Shown in pieces: positions 1 through 6,793 of a stretch of 7,769 nt of DNA (the first letter of the stretch is position 1; the number at the start of each line of letters is the position of its first letter). Below the pieces are notes generated by a model. It searched no databases and had not been told where the DNA came from. It saw only the letters and a program-made list of their open reading frames with translations. The position numbers and the translations under genes were made by a program. Source of the DNA: an uncultured Bacteroidales bacterium (GTDB lineage: Bacteria > Bacteroidota > Bacteroidia > Bacteroidales > UBA932); contig CABTXO010000067.1 in the NCBI GenBank assembly GCA_902488725.1, positions 1-7,769 of the forward strand, read 5' to 3'.

Positions 1-1
1 A

Positions 2-133
2 CCGGAAACTTCCGGCCGCCTCGGTTCCGAAATCCCGAAACCGGAAACTTCCAGCCGCCTTGGTTCCGAAATCCCGAAACCGGAAACTTCCGGCCGCCTC
101 GGTTCCGAAATTCCGAAACCGGAAACTTCCGGT
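2..133 (+). repeat. 39-bp in-frame tandem repeat inside the DPP-IV gene
   Basis: There are three full units (2-40, 41-79, 80-118) and a partial fourth (119-133). Each is 39 bp, exactly 13 codons, and nearly identical. In the peptidase frame the unit reads PETSGRLGSEIPK; unit 2 has S for G at position 5. Each unit starts with a short inverted repeat, CCGGAAACTTCCGG (perfect in units 1, 3 and 4), and ends with the imperfect palindrome GGTTCCGAAATCCCGAAACC. The array may continue left of the window. It falls just before the conserved propeller segment, so it probably lies in a surface loop or inter-blade linker. Confidence 0.93.
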
Positions 134-1585
134 GGCGTGCGCACCGTCTGGGCGGACTTCGAGGAGCAGGAGGACCAGTACTTCGGAACCCCGTTCTGGG
201 GAGCCGACAGCAAGGCCTTCTTCGTGCAGCGCGAGCCGCGGGTCCAGAACACCCTCGACCTCTACGCCGTCTCTCCCGTCGACGGCACCAAGACCCACAT
301 CTACCACGAAACCTACAAGACCTGGCTCGACTGGCTCTCCGGAATTGAGTTCGGGGAGAAAGGCCTGTACATGGTCCGCGCCTTCGAAACCGGCTGGCAG
401 CAGATCTACTACCTCTCCTACGACGGCAGCGTCTGCAAGCGGCTGACGGAAGGGGAGAACTGGCGGGTCTCGCTCCTCCGGGTGGACGAAGGCAAGGCGG
501 TCGCTTCCAAGCGGTTCGACGGCACCCGGGCGGCCGTGTACTTCACCGGTGAACGCGACCGGAACCACGTGCGCACCGGCCTCTTCAAAGCGGTGGGCGG
601 CAAGGTGATCCCGCTGACGGATCCGCTGCTCGGCGTGTCCCGCGTCGAATTCGCCCCCGACGGCAAGACTTGTACCGCCCTGCTGAGCAATTTCACGACC
701 CCGTACCAGACCTGGGAGATCGACCTCCTGCGGCCGTCCCGTTCGCATAAGGTCACGGACACGGCACCTGAAGGTTTCGATCCCGGGGAATATGCCCTCC
801 CGAAGCTGGTCACCCTGACCACTTCCGACGGCCTGGAACTGCCCGCCTTCATCGTGTATCCCAAGGACTTCGACCCCGCCCGTCGATATCCCGTCCACAT
901 GGATGTCTACGGAGGCCCCGACAGCCCGGAGGTGCGCGACTGCTTCTACGGCCTGCACGCCTTCGGCTGGTACGCCGACCACGGCATCATCGAGATCACG
1001 GCCGACTGCCGCGCCGCCGGACACAACGGCCGGGCCGGCATGGACATGATCTACCGGAAACTCGGCGAACTGGAGACCCGCGATTTCGTGGAGTGGGCGA
1101 ACTGGCTGAAGTCGCTTCCGTACGTGCAGGGGGACAAGATCGGCGTGGAGGGATATTCCTTCGGCGGCACGATGACCGCCCTCCTGCTCCTGGACCACTC
1201 CGATGCCTTTCACTACGGCATCGGCAGCGCGGGGGTCTATGACTGGCAGCTGTACGACACCCACTACACCGAACGCTTCATGGACACCCCGCAACGCAAC
1301 CCCGACGGCTATGCCCGAACCCGGGTCATCGCCCATGCCAAGAACTATCCCGTGACCGAAGCGAACTTCGACGGGACGGTGATGCTGAAGCTCACCCACG
1401 GCACCGGCGACGACAACGTCCATTTCCAGCATTCTCTGAAACTGCTGGATGCCCTGCAGCAGGAAGGTAAGAAATTTGAACTGATGGTCTATCCGGACGG
1501 CATGCACGGCTACCGCGGCTACCAGGGCTCCCACTTCGTCGTGGCCAACCGCGCCTTCTGGCTCAAGTACCTGAAGGGGAAGTAG
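2..1585 (+). CDS. Dipeptidyl peptidase IV, S9B family (5' end outside window)
   Basis: This is a serine exopeptidase that removes X-Pro or X-Ala dipeptides from peptide N-termini, normally secreted or periplasmic in Bacteroidota. The frame is open from base 2. A GTG at 137 is a poor start because it lies inside a conserved propeller region, and the family is usually about 700 aa or more, so roughly 200 residues should lie upstream. Residues after the repeat (EDQYFGTPFW and onward) belong to the beta-propeller. The alpha/beta-hydrolase domain begins near base 800. The catalytic triad is complete: Ser in GYSFGG (codon 1157), Asp in HGTGDDNVHFQ (codon 1409, first Asp) and His in DGMHGY (codon 1505). 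YTERFM near the active site is typical of DPP-IV. The Glu-Glu substrate-anchoring motif would be upstream and cannot be checked. The odd feature is the 13-residue tandem repeat at the visible N-terminal end. The family assignment is secure; exact substrate preference is inferred. Confidence 0.93.
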   Translation, partial: PETSGRLGSEIPKPETSSRLGSEIPKPETSGRLGSEIPKPETSGGVRTVWADFEEQEDQYFGTPFWGADSKAFFVQREPRVQNTLDLYAVSPVDGTKTHIYHETYKTWLDWLSGIEFGEKGLYMVRAFETGWQQIYYLSYDGSVCKRLTEGENWRVSLLRVDEGKAVASKRFDGTRAAVYFTGERDRNHVRTGLFKAVGGKVIPLTDPLLGVSRVEFAPDGKTCTALLSNFTTPYQTWEIDLLRPSRSHKVTDTAPEGFDPGEYALPKLVTLTTSDGLELPAFIVYPKDFDPARRYPVHMDVYGGPDSPEVRDCFYGLHAFGWYADHGIIEITADCRAAGHNGRAGMDMIYRKLGELETRDFVEWANWLKSLPYVQGDKIGVEGYSFGGTMTALLLLDHSDAFHYGIGSAGVYDWQLYDTHYTERFMDTPQRNPDGYARTRVIAHAKNYPVTEANFDGTVMLKLTHGTGDDNVHFQHSLKLLDALQQEGKKFELMVYPDGMHGYRGYQGSHFVVANRAFWLKYLKGK

Positions 1586-1604
1586 CGAGACAGCCGGAAA
1601 TATG

Positions 1605-1613
1605 CAAATTTGT
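1605..1613 (+). promoter_or_regulatory. Candidate -7 box before the gluzincin-like gene
   Basis: CAAATTTGT matches the Bacteroidota -7 consensus TAnnTTTGY except at the first base. It ends 5 bases before the ATG at 1619, which would put the transcription start at or next to the start codon. No good -33 element is visible. The alternative is read-through from the peptidase gene, which ends 33 bp upstream. Confidence 0.4.
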
Positions 1614-1618
1614 TCCGC

Positions 1619-2821
1619 ATGAAACGGATCGTCATATGCATGATTGCTGCCGGGGGGCTGATGGCCGCCGGCCGACTCGCCGCGCAGGAAGGAACTTCCA
1701 GCCAGTTGATTCCGGGACTCCGGTCCTGCGAAGTCGATGCCCGGGTGATGAGCCGCGCGGAGAGGGACTCGATACGGATGGTGATGGAACTCTGGCAGGA
1801 ATATGTCTCCTCGTTCACCGACGCCCGCATCCGGGAGCGTGACCGCCGCGCCCTGTGGGTGGACGGGGCCCAGGACTACCTGGCGGAATTCGACGACGGC
1901 AACCTGCTGTACGCAACCTTCCGGGAGACGGATGTGCTGGACATCCGTAAACTGAACCGCGGGACCTACGAACTCACCCTCCAGACCCGAAGCAAACTGT
2001 CCGGCGACTATGCCGGCTGGGTCGAAAGCGTCTTCCGCGTCTGCGCGATGGCCGTCGCGAAGCCTTCCGCTCGCGCACGCGGCTTCCAGAACCCCTTCCG
2101 CCTCTGCAACTGGCTGGATGCGGTTCTGCCGACCCTCCGGCAGCAGGAAATGCGGGGCATCACCTTCTATTCGGAGGCTGCACTGCCGAAGGCGGCCCTG
2201 CGTTCGGAAGCGAATTTCGTCGCACGTTTCAAGCAGGAATATGACCTGCCGGAAGAAATGCCCGTGCGCTATGTGGCTGCCGTCTCCGCAGATGCCTGCC
2301 GCCAGCTTTCCGGCTTCCTGTTCAACGCCTACGCGAATCCGCTCCAGGCGGGCGTGCCGACCCCTTCCGGCACCCGGACCTTTTTCGGCAAGGCCTATCC
2401 TTCCGGCATCGTCCTGTCCAACTACCTGGACGACCGTCACGACCTCATCCTGTCCCTTGTCCGCGATGCGCACCCCGATGCGATGCCCATCGTCACGGAG
2501 GGCATGGCACACTACCACGGCGGCTTCATGAACTGGAGCTACGAGACCCTGAAAGTCAGCCTCCGGACCTATCTCCTGCGGTACCGGGACTTCGACCTGT
2601 CCGTCGAGGACAATCTCTACGACCGCTCCGTGCCGGTCCAGGACGGCATCTCCGTCCCGCTGGAGCCCTTGGTGGGAGCCCTGCTGGTGGAGGAAGCCTT
2701 CACCCAGTACGGGGCCTGGAAAGTGTCGGAACTGCTGGAATGCCGGGACTATGCCGATCTCTTCCCGCTGCTGGGCGTCCCCGCCAAAAACATCGACAGA
2801 TGGCTCCGCGGGCTGCCGTAG
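1619..2821 (+). CDS. Secreted peptidase-MA-like (gluzincin-fold) protein, degenerate active site
   Basis: This is a 400-aa protein. I chose the ATG at 1619 because it gives a clean signal peptide (MKR, a hydrophobic stretch, cleavage near LAAQ, residues 20-23); an upstream TTG at 1610 adds only three residues. Residues about 45-160 look like an NTF2-like all-in-one domain. The rest resembles the peptidase-MA-like layout: HExxH, then an EGxAxxxGG motif, then a helical tail with a KYG-like segment and a final aspartate/arginine-rich helix. Here the tail is visible (QYGAWKVSELL about 363-373; LGVPAKNIDRWLRGLP at the end) and EGMAHYHGG is at 294-302. The expected HExxH reads HDLIL (274-278), so the catalytic Glu and second zinc His are missing. 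It may be a non-catalytic binding protein. The family call rests on remembered motif order, not a search. It is exported, with no lipobox. The gene follows DPP-IV by 33 bp on the same strand. Confidence 0.6.
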   Translation: MKRIVICMIAAGGLMAAGRLAAQEGTSSQLIPGLRSCEVDARVMSRAERDSIRMVMELWQEYVSSFTDARIRERDRRALWVDGAQDYLAEFDDGNLLYATFRETDVLDIRKLNRGTYELTLQTRSKLSGDYAGWVESVFRVCAMAVAKPSARARGFQNPFRLCNWLDAVLPTLRQQEMRGITFYSEAALPKAALRSEANFVARFKQEYDLPEEMPVRYVAAVSADACRQLSGFLFNAYANPLQAGVPTPSGTRTFFGKAYPSGIVLSNYLDDRHDLILSLVRDAHPDAMPIVTEGMAHYHGGFMNWSYETLKVSLRTYLLRYRDFDLSVEDNLYDRSVPVQDGISVPLEPLVGALLVEEAFTQYGAWKVSELLECRDYADLFPLLGVPAKNIDRWLRGLP

Positions 2822-2837
2822 TTGCGAATTTTTTTCC

Positions 2838-2846
2838 TACCTTTGC
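2838..2846 (+). promoter_or_regulatory. -7 promoter box for the small exported protein gene
   Basis: TACCTTTGC is a full match to TAnnTTTGY. It lies 27 bases before the ATG at 2874, so the gene probably has a short AT-rich leader of about 20-25 nt. A T-run (2829-2835) directly upstream follows the previous stop codon (2819-2821). A TTG at 2822-2824 is too close for a standard -33 element. Confidence 0.6.
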
Positions 2847-2873
2847 AGCCAAGATAAAACAAACACAAGAAGT

Positions 2874-3611
2874 ATGAAAAAAGTGATTGTCGCGGCTGCG
2901 CTGTTTTTTGCGGCCTTGTCTGCTTATTCCCAGGATCTGATCACCACGCGTGCGGGGGAAGACATCCAAGCGAGGGTGCTGGAAGTCGGAACGAAAGAGG
3001 TCCATTACCGGAAGGCTTCCAATCCGGAAGGTCCCGTGTTCGTCATTCCCGTTGCGGACATTCTGATGATCCGCTACGAGAACGGGGATAAGAATATATT
3101 CAGCGGAAAGGAAGCCGAACTTCAGGCGACGGGGGAAGTCGTGCCCGGCATGAAGTACAAGGAATACAAAGACCTCTACACGGCCTCGATGTACCGGCCG
3201 GCACCGGGCGATCCCTACAGCCGGGGCTGGGCGGGCGTTGCCTCGTTCTTCATTCCCGGCTTGGGGCAGGGGATTGACGGGGAATGGCTGCGCGGCCTGG
3301 CCTTCTTCGGCGGCAGTCTCGCCTGCAACGTGTTGGCCTTGTCCACTGCCGATGTCGTGACCGGAGACGGGTACACCCAAGTGCAGTTCAACGGCATGTC
3401 CGCGATGGCCCTCTTGGCTTCCCTGGGCATCAACATCTGGAGCATCGTGGATGCGGTCCATGTGGCGAAAATCAAGAATATGTACGATCAGGACATCCGG
3501 GGCCGGCGCGCGATGGTGGATTTCAAGGTGGAACCCTTCGTGGCCGCCACGCCTGTCGGGCTCACGCAAGCCCGGCCGGTCGCCGGTCTCGCGATGCGCG
3601 TGACGTTCTAG
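2874..3611 (+). CDS. Exported protein of unknown function with hydrophobic segments (possibly DUF5683-like)
   Basis: This is a 245-aa protein. The ATG at 2874 was chosen because it begins a clear signal peptide (MKKVIVAAALFFAALSAYSQ, cleavage near residue 20) and follows a good -7 box; the same frame is open further upstream, but inside the previous gene. Residues 21-70 (DLITTRAGEDIQARVLEVG to IRYENGD) form a small beta-rich module common at the N-terminus of Bacteroidota exported proteins, which pairs a 'keyword in, effect on position' pattern of short strands. Residues about 118-156 contain the segment GVASFFIPGLGQG followed by a hydrophobic stretch; a second hydrophobic stretch covers about 175-198. 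The PGLGQ motif resembles DUF5683-type membrane proteins. The C-terminus ends in Phe after a short strand. No catalytic motif is visible. It is likely envelope-located; the function is unknown to me. Its stop touches the stop of the convergent methyltransferase gene. Confidence 0.8.
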   Translation: MKKVIVAAALFFAALSAYSQDLITTRAGEDIQARVLEVGTKEVHYRKASNPEGPVFVIPVADILMIRYENGDKNIFSGKEAELQATGEVVPGMKYKEYKDLYTASMYRPAPGDPYSRGWAGVASFFIPGLGQGIDGEWLRGLAFFGGSLACNVLALSTADVVTGDGYTQVQFNGMSAMALLASLGINIWSIVDAVHVAKIKNMYDQDIRGRRAMVDFKVEPFVAATPVGLTQARPVAGLAMRVTF

Positions 3612-5009
3612 TCAGATCCGCTCGCAGACGAGCAGGTAGTTCCCGGCATGGGTCGCACTGTCGATCCGGACGCCGAACAGGTGCAGGTCGCCCCCCGGGG
3701 TGACCTGCATCCGTTTTGCGAGTTCTTCGCTGGCCATCGGGATGTTCCGGGCCGTGACGTCCGCCCGGGGCCGGCGCTCCGAGGCCGCCTTCATCGTTTG
3801 CTTGTTCAGGGGGAATATTTCCTTGATTTTGAATAGGTTCCCGAAGGGTTTGAGCGTCTCCGACGGTTCCGGAGCCAGGTACAGATGGGTGTGCCGGCCG
3901 AGTTTCACCAGGCCGAAGCGTCCGCAGATTCCGTTGAAGACCCCGGCCTTGGTCAAGGATTTCCCCGGCTCGAAGAGCCAGCCGGCGACTTCCGCCGCAT
4001 CGGCCGGATAGCGGCAGGCCGGTTGCGTTTCCGAGGGGCCGAAGGCCAGGACATGCCCGTCCTCGACACAGTGCAGGGAATATGCCCCTGCATATTCCCG
4101 GTCCAGCAGGAGCAGCAGTTCCTTGCATTCCCCGCCGCTTGCAACCACGTGCACCTCCCGGACGGGGGTTCCCGGGAGTCCCGTCGTCTCCGCCGCCGCA
4201 CCGAACTGCCTTGCCAGCAGGGAGATGTCGGCCATCGGGGAAAGTTTCAGCAGGAGGTGCCGGCAGGCCCGGAACAGTTCCGGGAGGAGTTGCAGGACGT
4301 CGGGCGCACAGTCTTCCAGCCGGAACACCTTCCGCCCGTCTCCGGCGCGGCGTGCCGGGTCCAGAAAAATCACATCCGGCTGAAATCCGTCCAGAATTTC
4401 CTTCAGATTGCCGGGTTTCAGTTCCCGGTTCCGGATCCGGATGTCCGGGCAGCCGAGTTTCGGGAAATTGTGCCGTGCGGCTGCGGCCAGCAGGGGATTC
4501 ATGTCGTTGTACAGGACTTCTCCCGCCACTTCGCGGAAGGCCCGGGCATCCACACCGAGTCCGCCCGTCAGGTCTGCAATCCGCAGCGGCTCCCTTCGCG
4601 CATCCGTCGCGGTCTCCCGAGCCTCCGCAGCCACCGCCTGCGTCCCCGCAGGGGCCGGACGCGCACTTGCGGGCGCCTGCGTCCCCGCAGCCGCCAAATG
4701 GGCCGCGACGGCTTCCCCCGTGCCTGCGGCGGCCACCTGCGCCTTGTACCGGGCGGTCTGCTCGGAACTGCACTGCTCGGCGGAGAGGGGGACCGGATAG
4801 ACCAGGTCCGCCCGTTCCGCCCAGGCGGGCAGTTTCTTACGGAGTTTCCGCCGGGCCTCAAGTGTGTTCACCGCCAGGTCCCGCGCGGAGATCCGCCCCT
4901 CCAACTCCGACAGTTCGGACGGCAGCACCGGCCACTCCCGCTGCGACAGCAGCAGGCGCACCGGGTCCGCGTCGGCATGTTCGGCAAGAAATGTCCAGAA
5001 ATCCTCCAT
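3612..5009 (-). CDS. Class I SAM-dependent methyltransferase with THUMP-like C-terminal domain
   Basis: This is a 465-aa cytoplasmic protein, probably acting on RNA. The ATG at 5009 is preferred over a TTG at 5018 three codons earlier. N-terminal residues 1-90 include the conserved EQCSSEQTARYKA block. The SAM-binding motif I is DLTGGLGVD (146-154), followed by the acidic loop YNDMNP (167-172) and the DPARR motif IV (217-221) in DVIFLDPARR. Further family blocks are LLLKLSPMADIS (252-263) and VREVHVVASGGECKELL (283-299). The last roughly 80 residues (LFKIKEIFPLNK, then ADVTARNIPM and GGDLHLFGVRI) match the THUMP-like domain seen in Bacteroidota homologues. The substrate is not known to me; RNA modification is inferred from the domain. 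An Ala-rich insertion at about 91-141, made of 13-residue repeats, sits between ARYKA and motif I, where homologues I remember run almost straight on. The gene is divergent from the mutase gene. Confidence 0.87.
   Translation of the reverse strand: MEDFWTFLAEHADADPVRLLLSQREWPVLPSELSELEGRISARDLAVNTLEARRKLRKKLPAWAERADLVYPVPLSAEQCSSEQTARYKAQVAAAGTGEAVAAHLAAAGTQAPASARPAPAGTQAVAAEARETATDARREPLRIADLTGGLGVDARAFREVAGEVLYNDMNPLLAAAARHNFPKLGCPDIRIRNRELKPGNLKEILDGFQPDVIFLDPARRAGDGRKVFRLEDCAPDVLQLLPELFRACRHLLLKLSPMADISLLARQFGAAAETTGLPGTPVREVHVVASGGECKELLLLLDREYAGAYSLHCVEDGHVLAFGPSETQPACRYPADAAEVAGWLFEPGKSLTKAGVFNGICGRFGLVKLGRHTHLYLAPEPSETLKPFGNLFKIKEIFPLNKQTMKAASERRPRADVTARNIPMASEELAKRMQVTPGGDLHLFGVRIDSATHAGNYLLVCERI
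4617..4733 (-). repeat. 39-bp-period Ala-rich repeat inside the methyltransferase gene
   Basis: Residues 93-131 divide into three 13-residue units: AAAGTGEAVAAHL, AAAGTQAPASARP and APAGTQAVAAEAR. The last two share an identical 17-bp DNA core (plus-strand CGCCTGCGTCCCCGCAG at 4635-4651 and 4674-4690), exactly 39 bp apart. The first unit is more diverged and keeps mainly the AxAGT start. The stretch is in frame and lies just before the SAM-binding motif, so it probably forms a flexible loop. Confidence 0.75.
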
Positions 5010-5014
5010 TGCAC

Positions 5015-5023
5015 ACAAAAATA
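5015..5023 (-). promoter_or_regulatory. -7 promoter box for the methyltransferase gene
   Basis: On the minus strand this reads TATTTTTGT, a full match to TAnnTTTGY. It ends 5 bases before the ATG at 5009, which predicts a leaderless or nearly leaderless mRNA. A possible -33 TTTA lies at 5047-5050, about 23 bases upstream, and is weak. Confidence 0.55.
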
Positions 5024-5046
5024 GTCATTTATCCCGCGAATATTGC

Positions 5047-5055
5047 TAAATTTGT
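5047..5055 (+). promoter_or_regulatory. -7 promoter box for the phospho-sugar mutase gene
   Basis: TAAATTTGT is a full match to TAnnTTTGY. The predicted start near 5061 leaves a leader of about 50 nt before the ATG at 5111. No strong -33 element is visible. It shares the 101-bp divergent intergenic region with the methyltransferase promoter. Confidence 0.6.
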
Positions 5056-5110
5056 TCAATGGCACGGTCCGAGCGAATTTTTCCGTGCGCTTTCATTCTA
5101 ATCGACAAAG

Positions 5111-6778
5111 ATGATGGCACAAGACTACAAGGAAGTTGCATTGCATTGGCTGGAGGGGGATTTCGATCCCGAAACCAAGGGGAAGGTACTGGAACTGCGG
5201 AACACGGATCCTGCGGGATTCGAGGATGCCTTCTACCGGAATCTGGAATTCGGCACCGGCGGCCTGCGCGGCAAGATGGGTGTCGGGACCAACCGGATGA
5301 ACAGGTACACGGTCGGGATGGCGACCCAGGGGCTGGCCAACTACATTCTTTCCCACGTGGAAGGCGACGACCTGTCCGTCTGCATCTCCTACGACAGCCG
5401 CAACAATTCGAAGCTCTTCGCCCGCATCACGGCGGACGTGCTGAGCGCCAACGGGTTGCACGTCTACATATTCGACAACATCCGGCCCACGCCCGAACTG
5501 AGCTACGCCATCCGTCGGAAAGGCGCGGTCGCGGGCGTGATGGTCACGGCCTCGCACAATCCCAAGGAATACAACGGCTACAAGGTCTTCTGGTCCGACG
5601 GGGCGCAGATCACCTCGCCGGTGGACAAGGACATCGTGGCGGAGGTGGCGAGGATTACCGACCCGTCCCAGGTCAAATTCGAGAAGGGGGAGCGTTGCGG
5701 TGAAGTCGAACTGCTGGGAGCCGAGATGGACGAAGCCTATCTCCGCGACATCCTTTCGCTGATGCTCAGCCCCGAGGCCTGCGCCCGGCACGCGGACCTC
5801 AAGTTCGTCTACACCCCGCTTCACGGCTGCGGCGTGCGGCTCGTCCCGGAGTGCCTCAAGCGCCTCGGCTTCAAGCAGGTGTACCATGTCCCCGACCAGG
5901 ATGTCAGCGACGGGGACTTTCCGACGGTCGTCTCGCCGAATCCCGAAGAACCGGCGGCCATGAAGATGGCGCTGGAAGTCGCGGAACGCCGCGGGGCGGA
6001 CATCGTGATGGCCACCGACCCGGATGCGGACCGGATGGGCATCGCCGTGCGCGACAACGACGGCCGGATGGTCCAGTTCACCGGCAACCAGACCGGTGCG
6101 ATGCTGACCTACTACATCCTGACCCGCTGGAAGGAACTGGGCAAGCTCGATGCATCCAAGTACGTGGTGAAGACCATCGTCACGACCGAACTCATCGCCG
6201 ACATCGCCCGGAGCTTCGGCGTGGAGTGCTTCAACGTCCTGACGGGTTTCAAGTACATCGCCGAAGTGGTCAGGCGCCACGAGGCTTCCCGTGAGTTCAT
6301 CTGCGGCGGGGAGGAGAGCTACGGCTTCAACGTGGGCCAGTTCGTCCGCGACAAGGACGCCCAGATCTCCTGCGCGATGGTGGCCGAATGCGCCGCCTGG
6401 GCCGCCGACCGCGGTCTTTCGCTCTTTCAGTTGATGCAGTTGATCTATTCGGAATATGGCTACCGCCGCGAAGCGATGGTCTACCTCGTGCGGGAAGGCA
6501 AGTCCGGTGCGGAGGAGATCCAGCAGATCATGGCGGACTACCGGCAGAACCCGCCGGCGGAGGTCGCCGGGGCCAAGGTCAGCCGGGTGGTGGACTACGC
6601 CCAGCCGGAACAGACCGGCCTGCCCAAGTCCAACGTCCTGCAGTTCTTCAACGCGGAAGGGGATGTCGTCACCGTCCGCCCCTCCGGCACCGAACCGAAA
6701 ATCAAGTTCTATTTCGGCGCCTCCGGCCCCGCCGCCGACGCCAAGATCGGCCGGTTGAAGGAACAGTTCGCGGGATAA
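5111..6778 (+). CDS. Phosphoglucomutase/phosphomannomutase (alpha-D-phosphohexomutase)
   Basis: This is a cytoplasmic enzyme that interconverts hexose 1-phosphate and hexose 6-phosphate through a phosphoserine and a bisphosphate intermediate, feeding glycogen, cell-wall and capsule sugar-nucleotide synthesis. It is 555 aa, close to the usual size of about 560-590 for this Bacteroidota/Firmicutes subfamily. All four signature regions are intact: FGTGGLRGKMGVGTNRMN near 47-64; the catalytic phosphoserine loop TASHNPKEYNGYK with Ser148; the Mg loop DPDADR with Asp303, 305 and 307; the sugar-binding loop GGEESYGF (399-406); and the phosphate-binding loop RPSGTEPKIKFY (523-534). Two ATGs are adjacent (5111 and 5114) and either may be used. 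There is no Shine-Dalgarno sequence. Whether glucose or mannose phosphate is preferred cannot be read from sequence. The gene stands alone, with its own promoter, and converges on the SRP RNA gene. Confidence 0.95.
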   Translation: MMAQDYKEVALHWLEGDFDPETKGKVLELRNTDPAGFEDAFYRNLEFGTGGLRGKMGVGTNRMNRYTVGMATQGLANYILSHVEGDDLSVCISYDSRNNSKLFARITADVLSANGLHVYIFDNIRPTPELSYAIRRKGAVAGVMVTASHNPKEYNGYKVFWSDGAQITSPVDKDIVAEVARITDPSQVKFEKGERCGEVELLGAEMDEAYLRDILSLMLSPEACARHADLKFVYTPLHGCGVRLVPECLKRLGFKQVYHVPDQDVSDGDFPTVVSPNPEEPAAMKMALEVAERRGADIVMATDPDADRMGIAVRDNDGRMVQFTGNQTGAMLTYYILTRWKELGKLDASKYVVKTIVTTELIADIARSFGVECFNVLTGFKYIAEVVRRHEASREFICGGEESYGFNVGQFVRDKDAQISCAMVAECAAWAADRGLSLFQLMQLIYSEYGYRREAMVYLVREGKSGAEEIQQIMADYRQNPPAEVAGAKVSRVVDYAQPEQTGLPKSNVLQFFNAEGDVVTVRPSGTEPKIKFYFGASGPAADAKIGRLKEQFAG

Positions 6779-6781
6779 CGG

Positions 6782-6793
6782 AAAAAGGGAAAG
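6782..6793 (-). terminator. Probable 3' end/terminator of the SRP RNA
   Basis: The 3' arm of the terminal helix, CTTTCCCT, runs straight into TTTTT (6786-6782) on the minus strand. The long hairpin plus U-run can act as an intrinsic terminator. It ends 3 bases after the stop of the convergent mutase gene (6776-6778). No separate hairpin is visible, so this is an inference. Confidence 0.4.

Noticed and set aside
2..133. A CRISPR array
   Set aside because: The units are contiguous, with no unique spacers, and are in frame with a gene.
60..446. A 128-codon plus-strand frame starting in the repeat
   Set aside because: It reads the repeat as VPKSRNRKLPAAS and then becomes low-complexity Ser/Thr/Arg. 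The peptidase frame is the one with catalytic motifs downstream.
2700..3569. A 289-codon minus-strand open frame across genes 2 and 3
   Set aside because: It is rich in His, Arg and Gly, has no domain, and spans the intergenic promoter of gene 3.
3885..5101. Two long plus-strand open frames (3885-5024 and 4082-5101) opposite the methyltransferase
   Set aside because: Their products are Arg/Pro/Gly-rich with no domain, as expected for shadows of a GC-rich gene whose own frame has clear methyltransferase motifs.
5059..5703. An ATG three bases after the -7 box at 5047-5055, opening a 214-codon frame
   Set aside because: The frame overlaps the mutase gene out of phase and has no domain. The ATG would also lie upstream of or at the transcription start.
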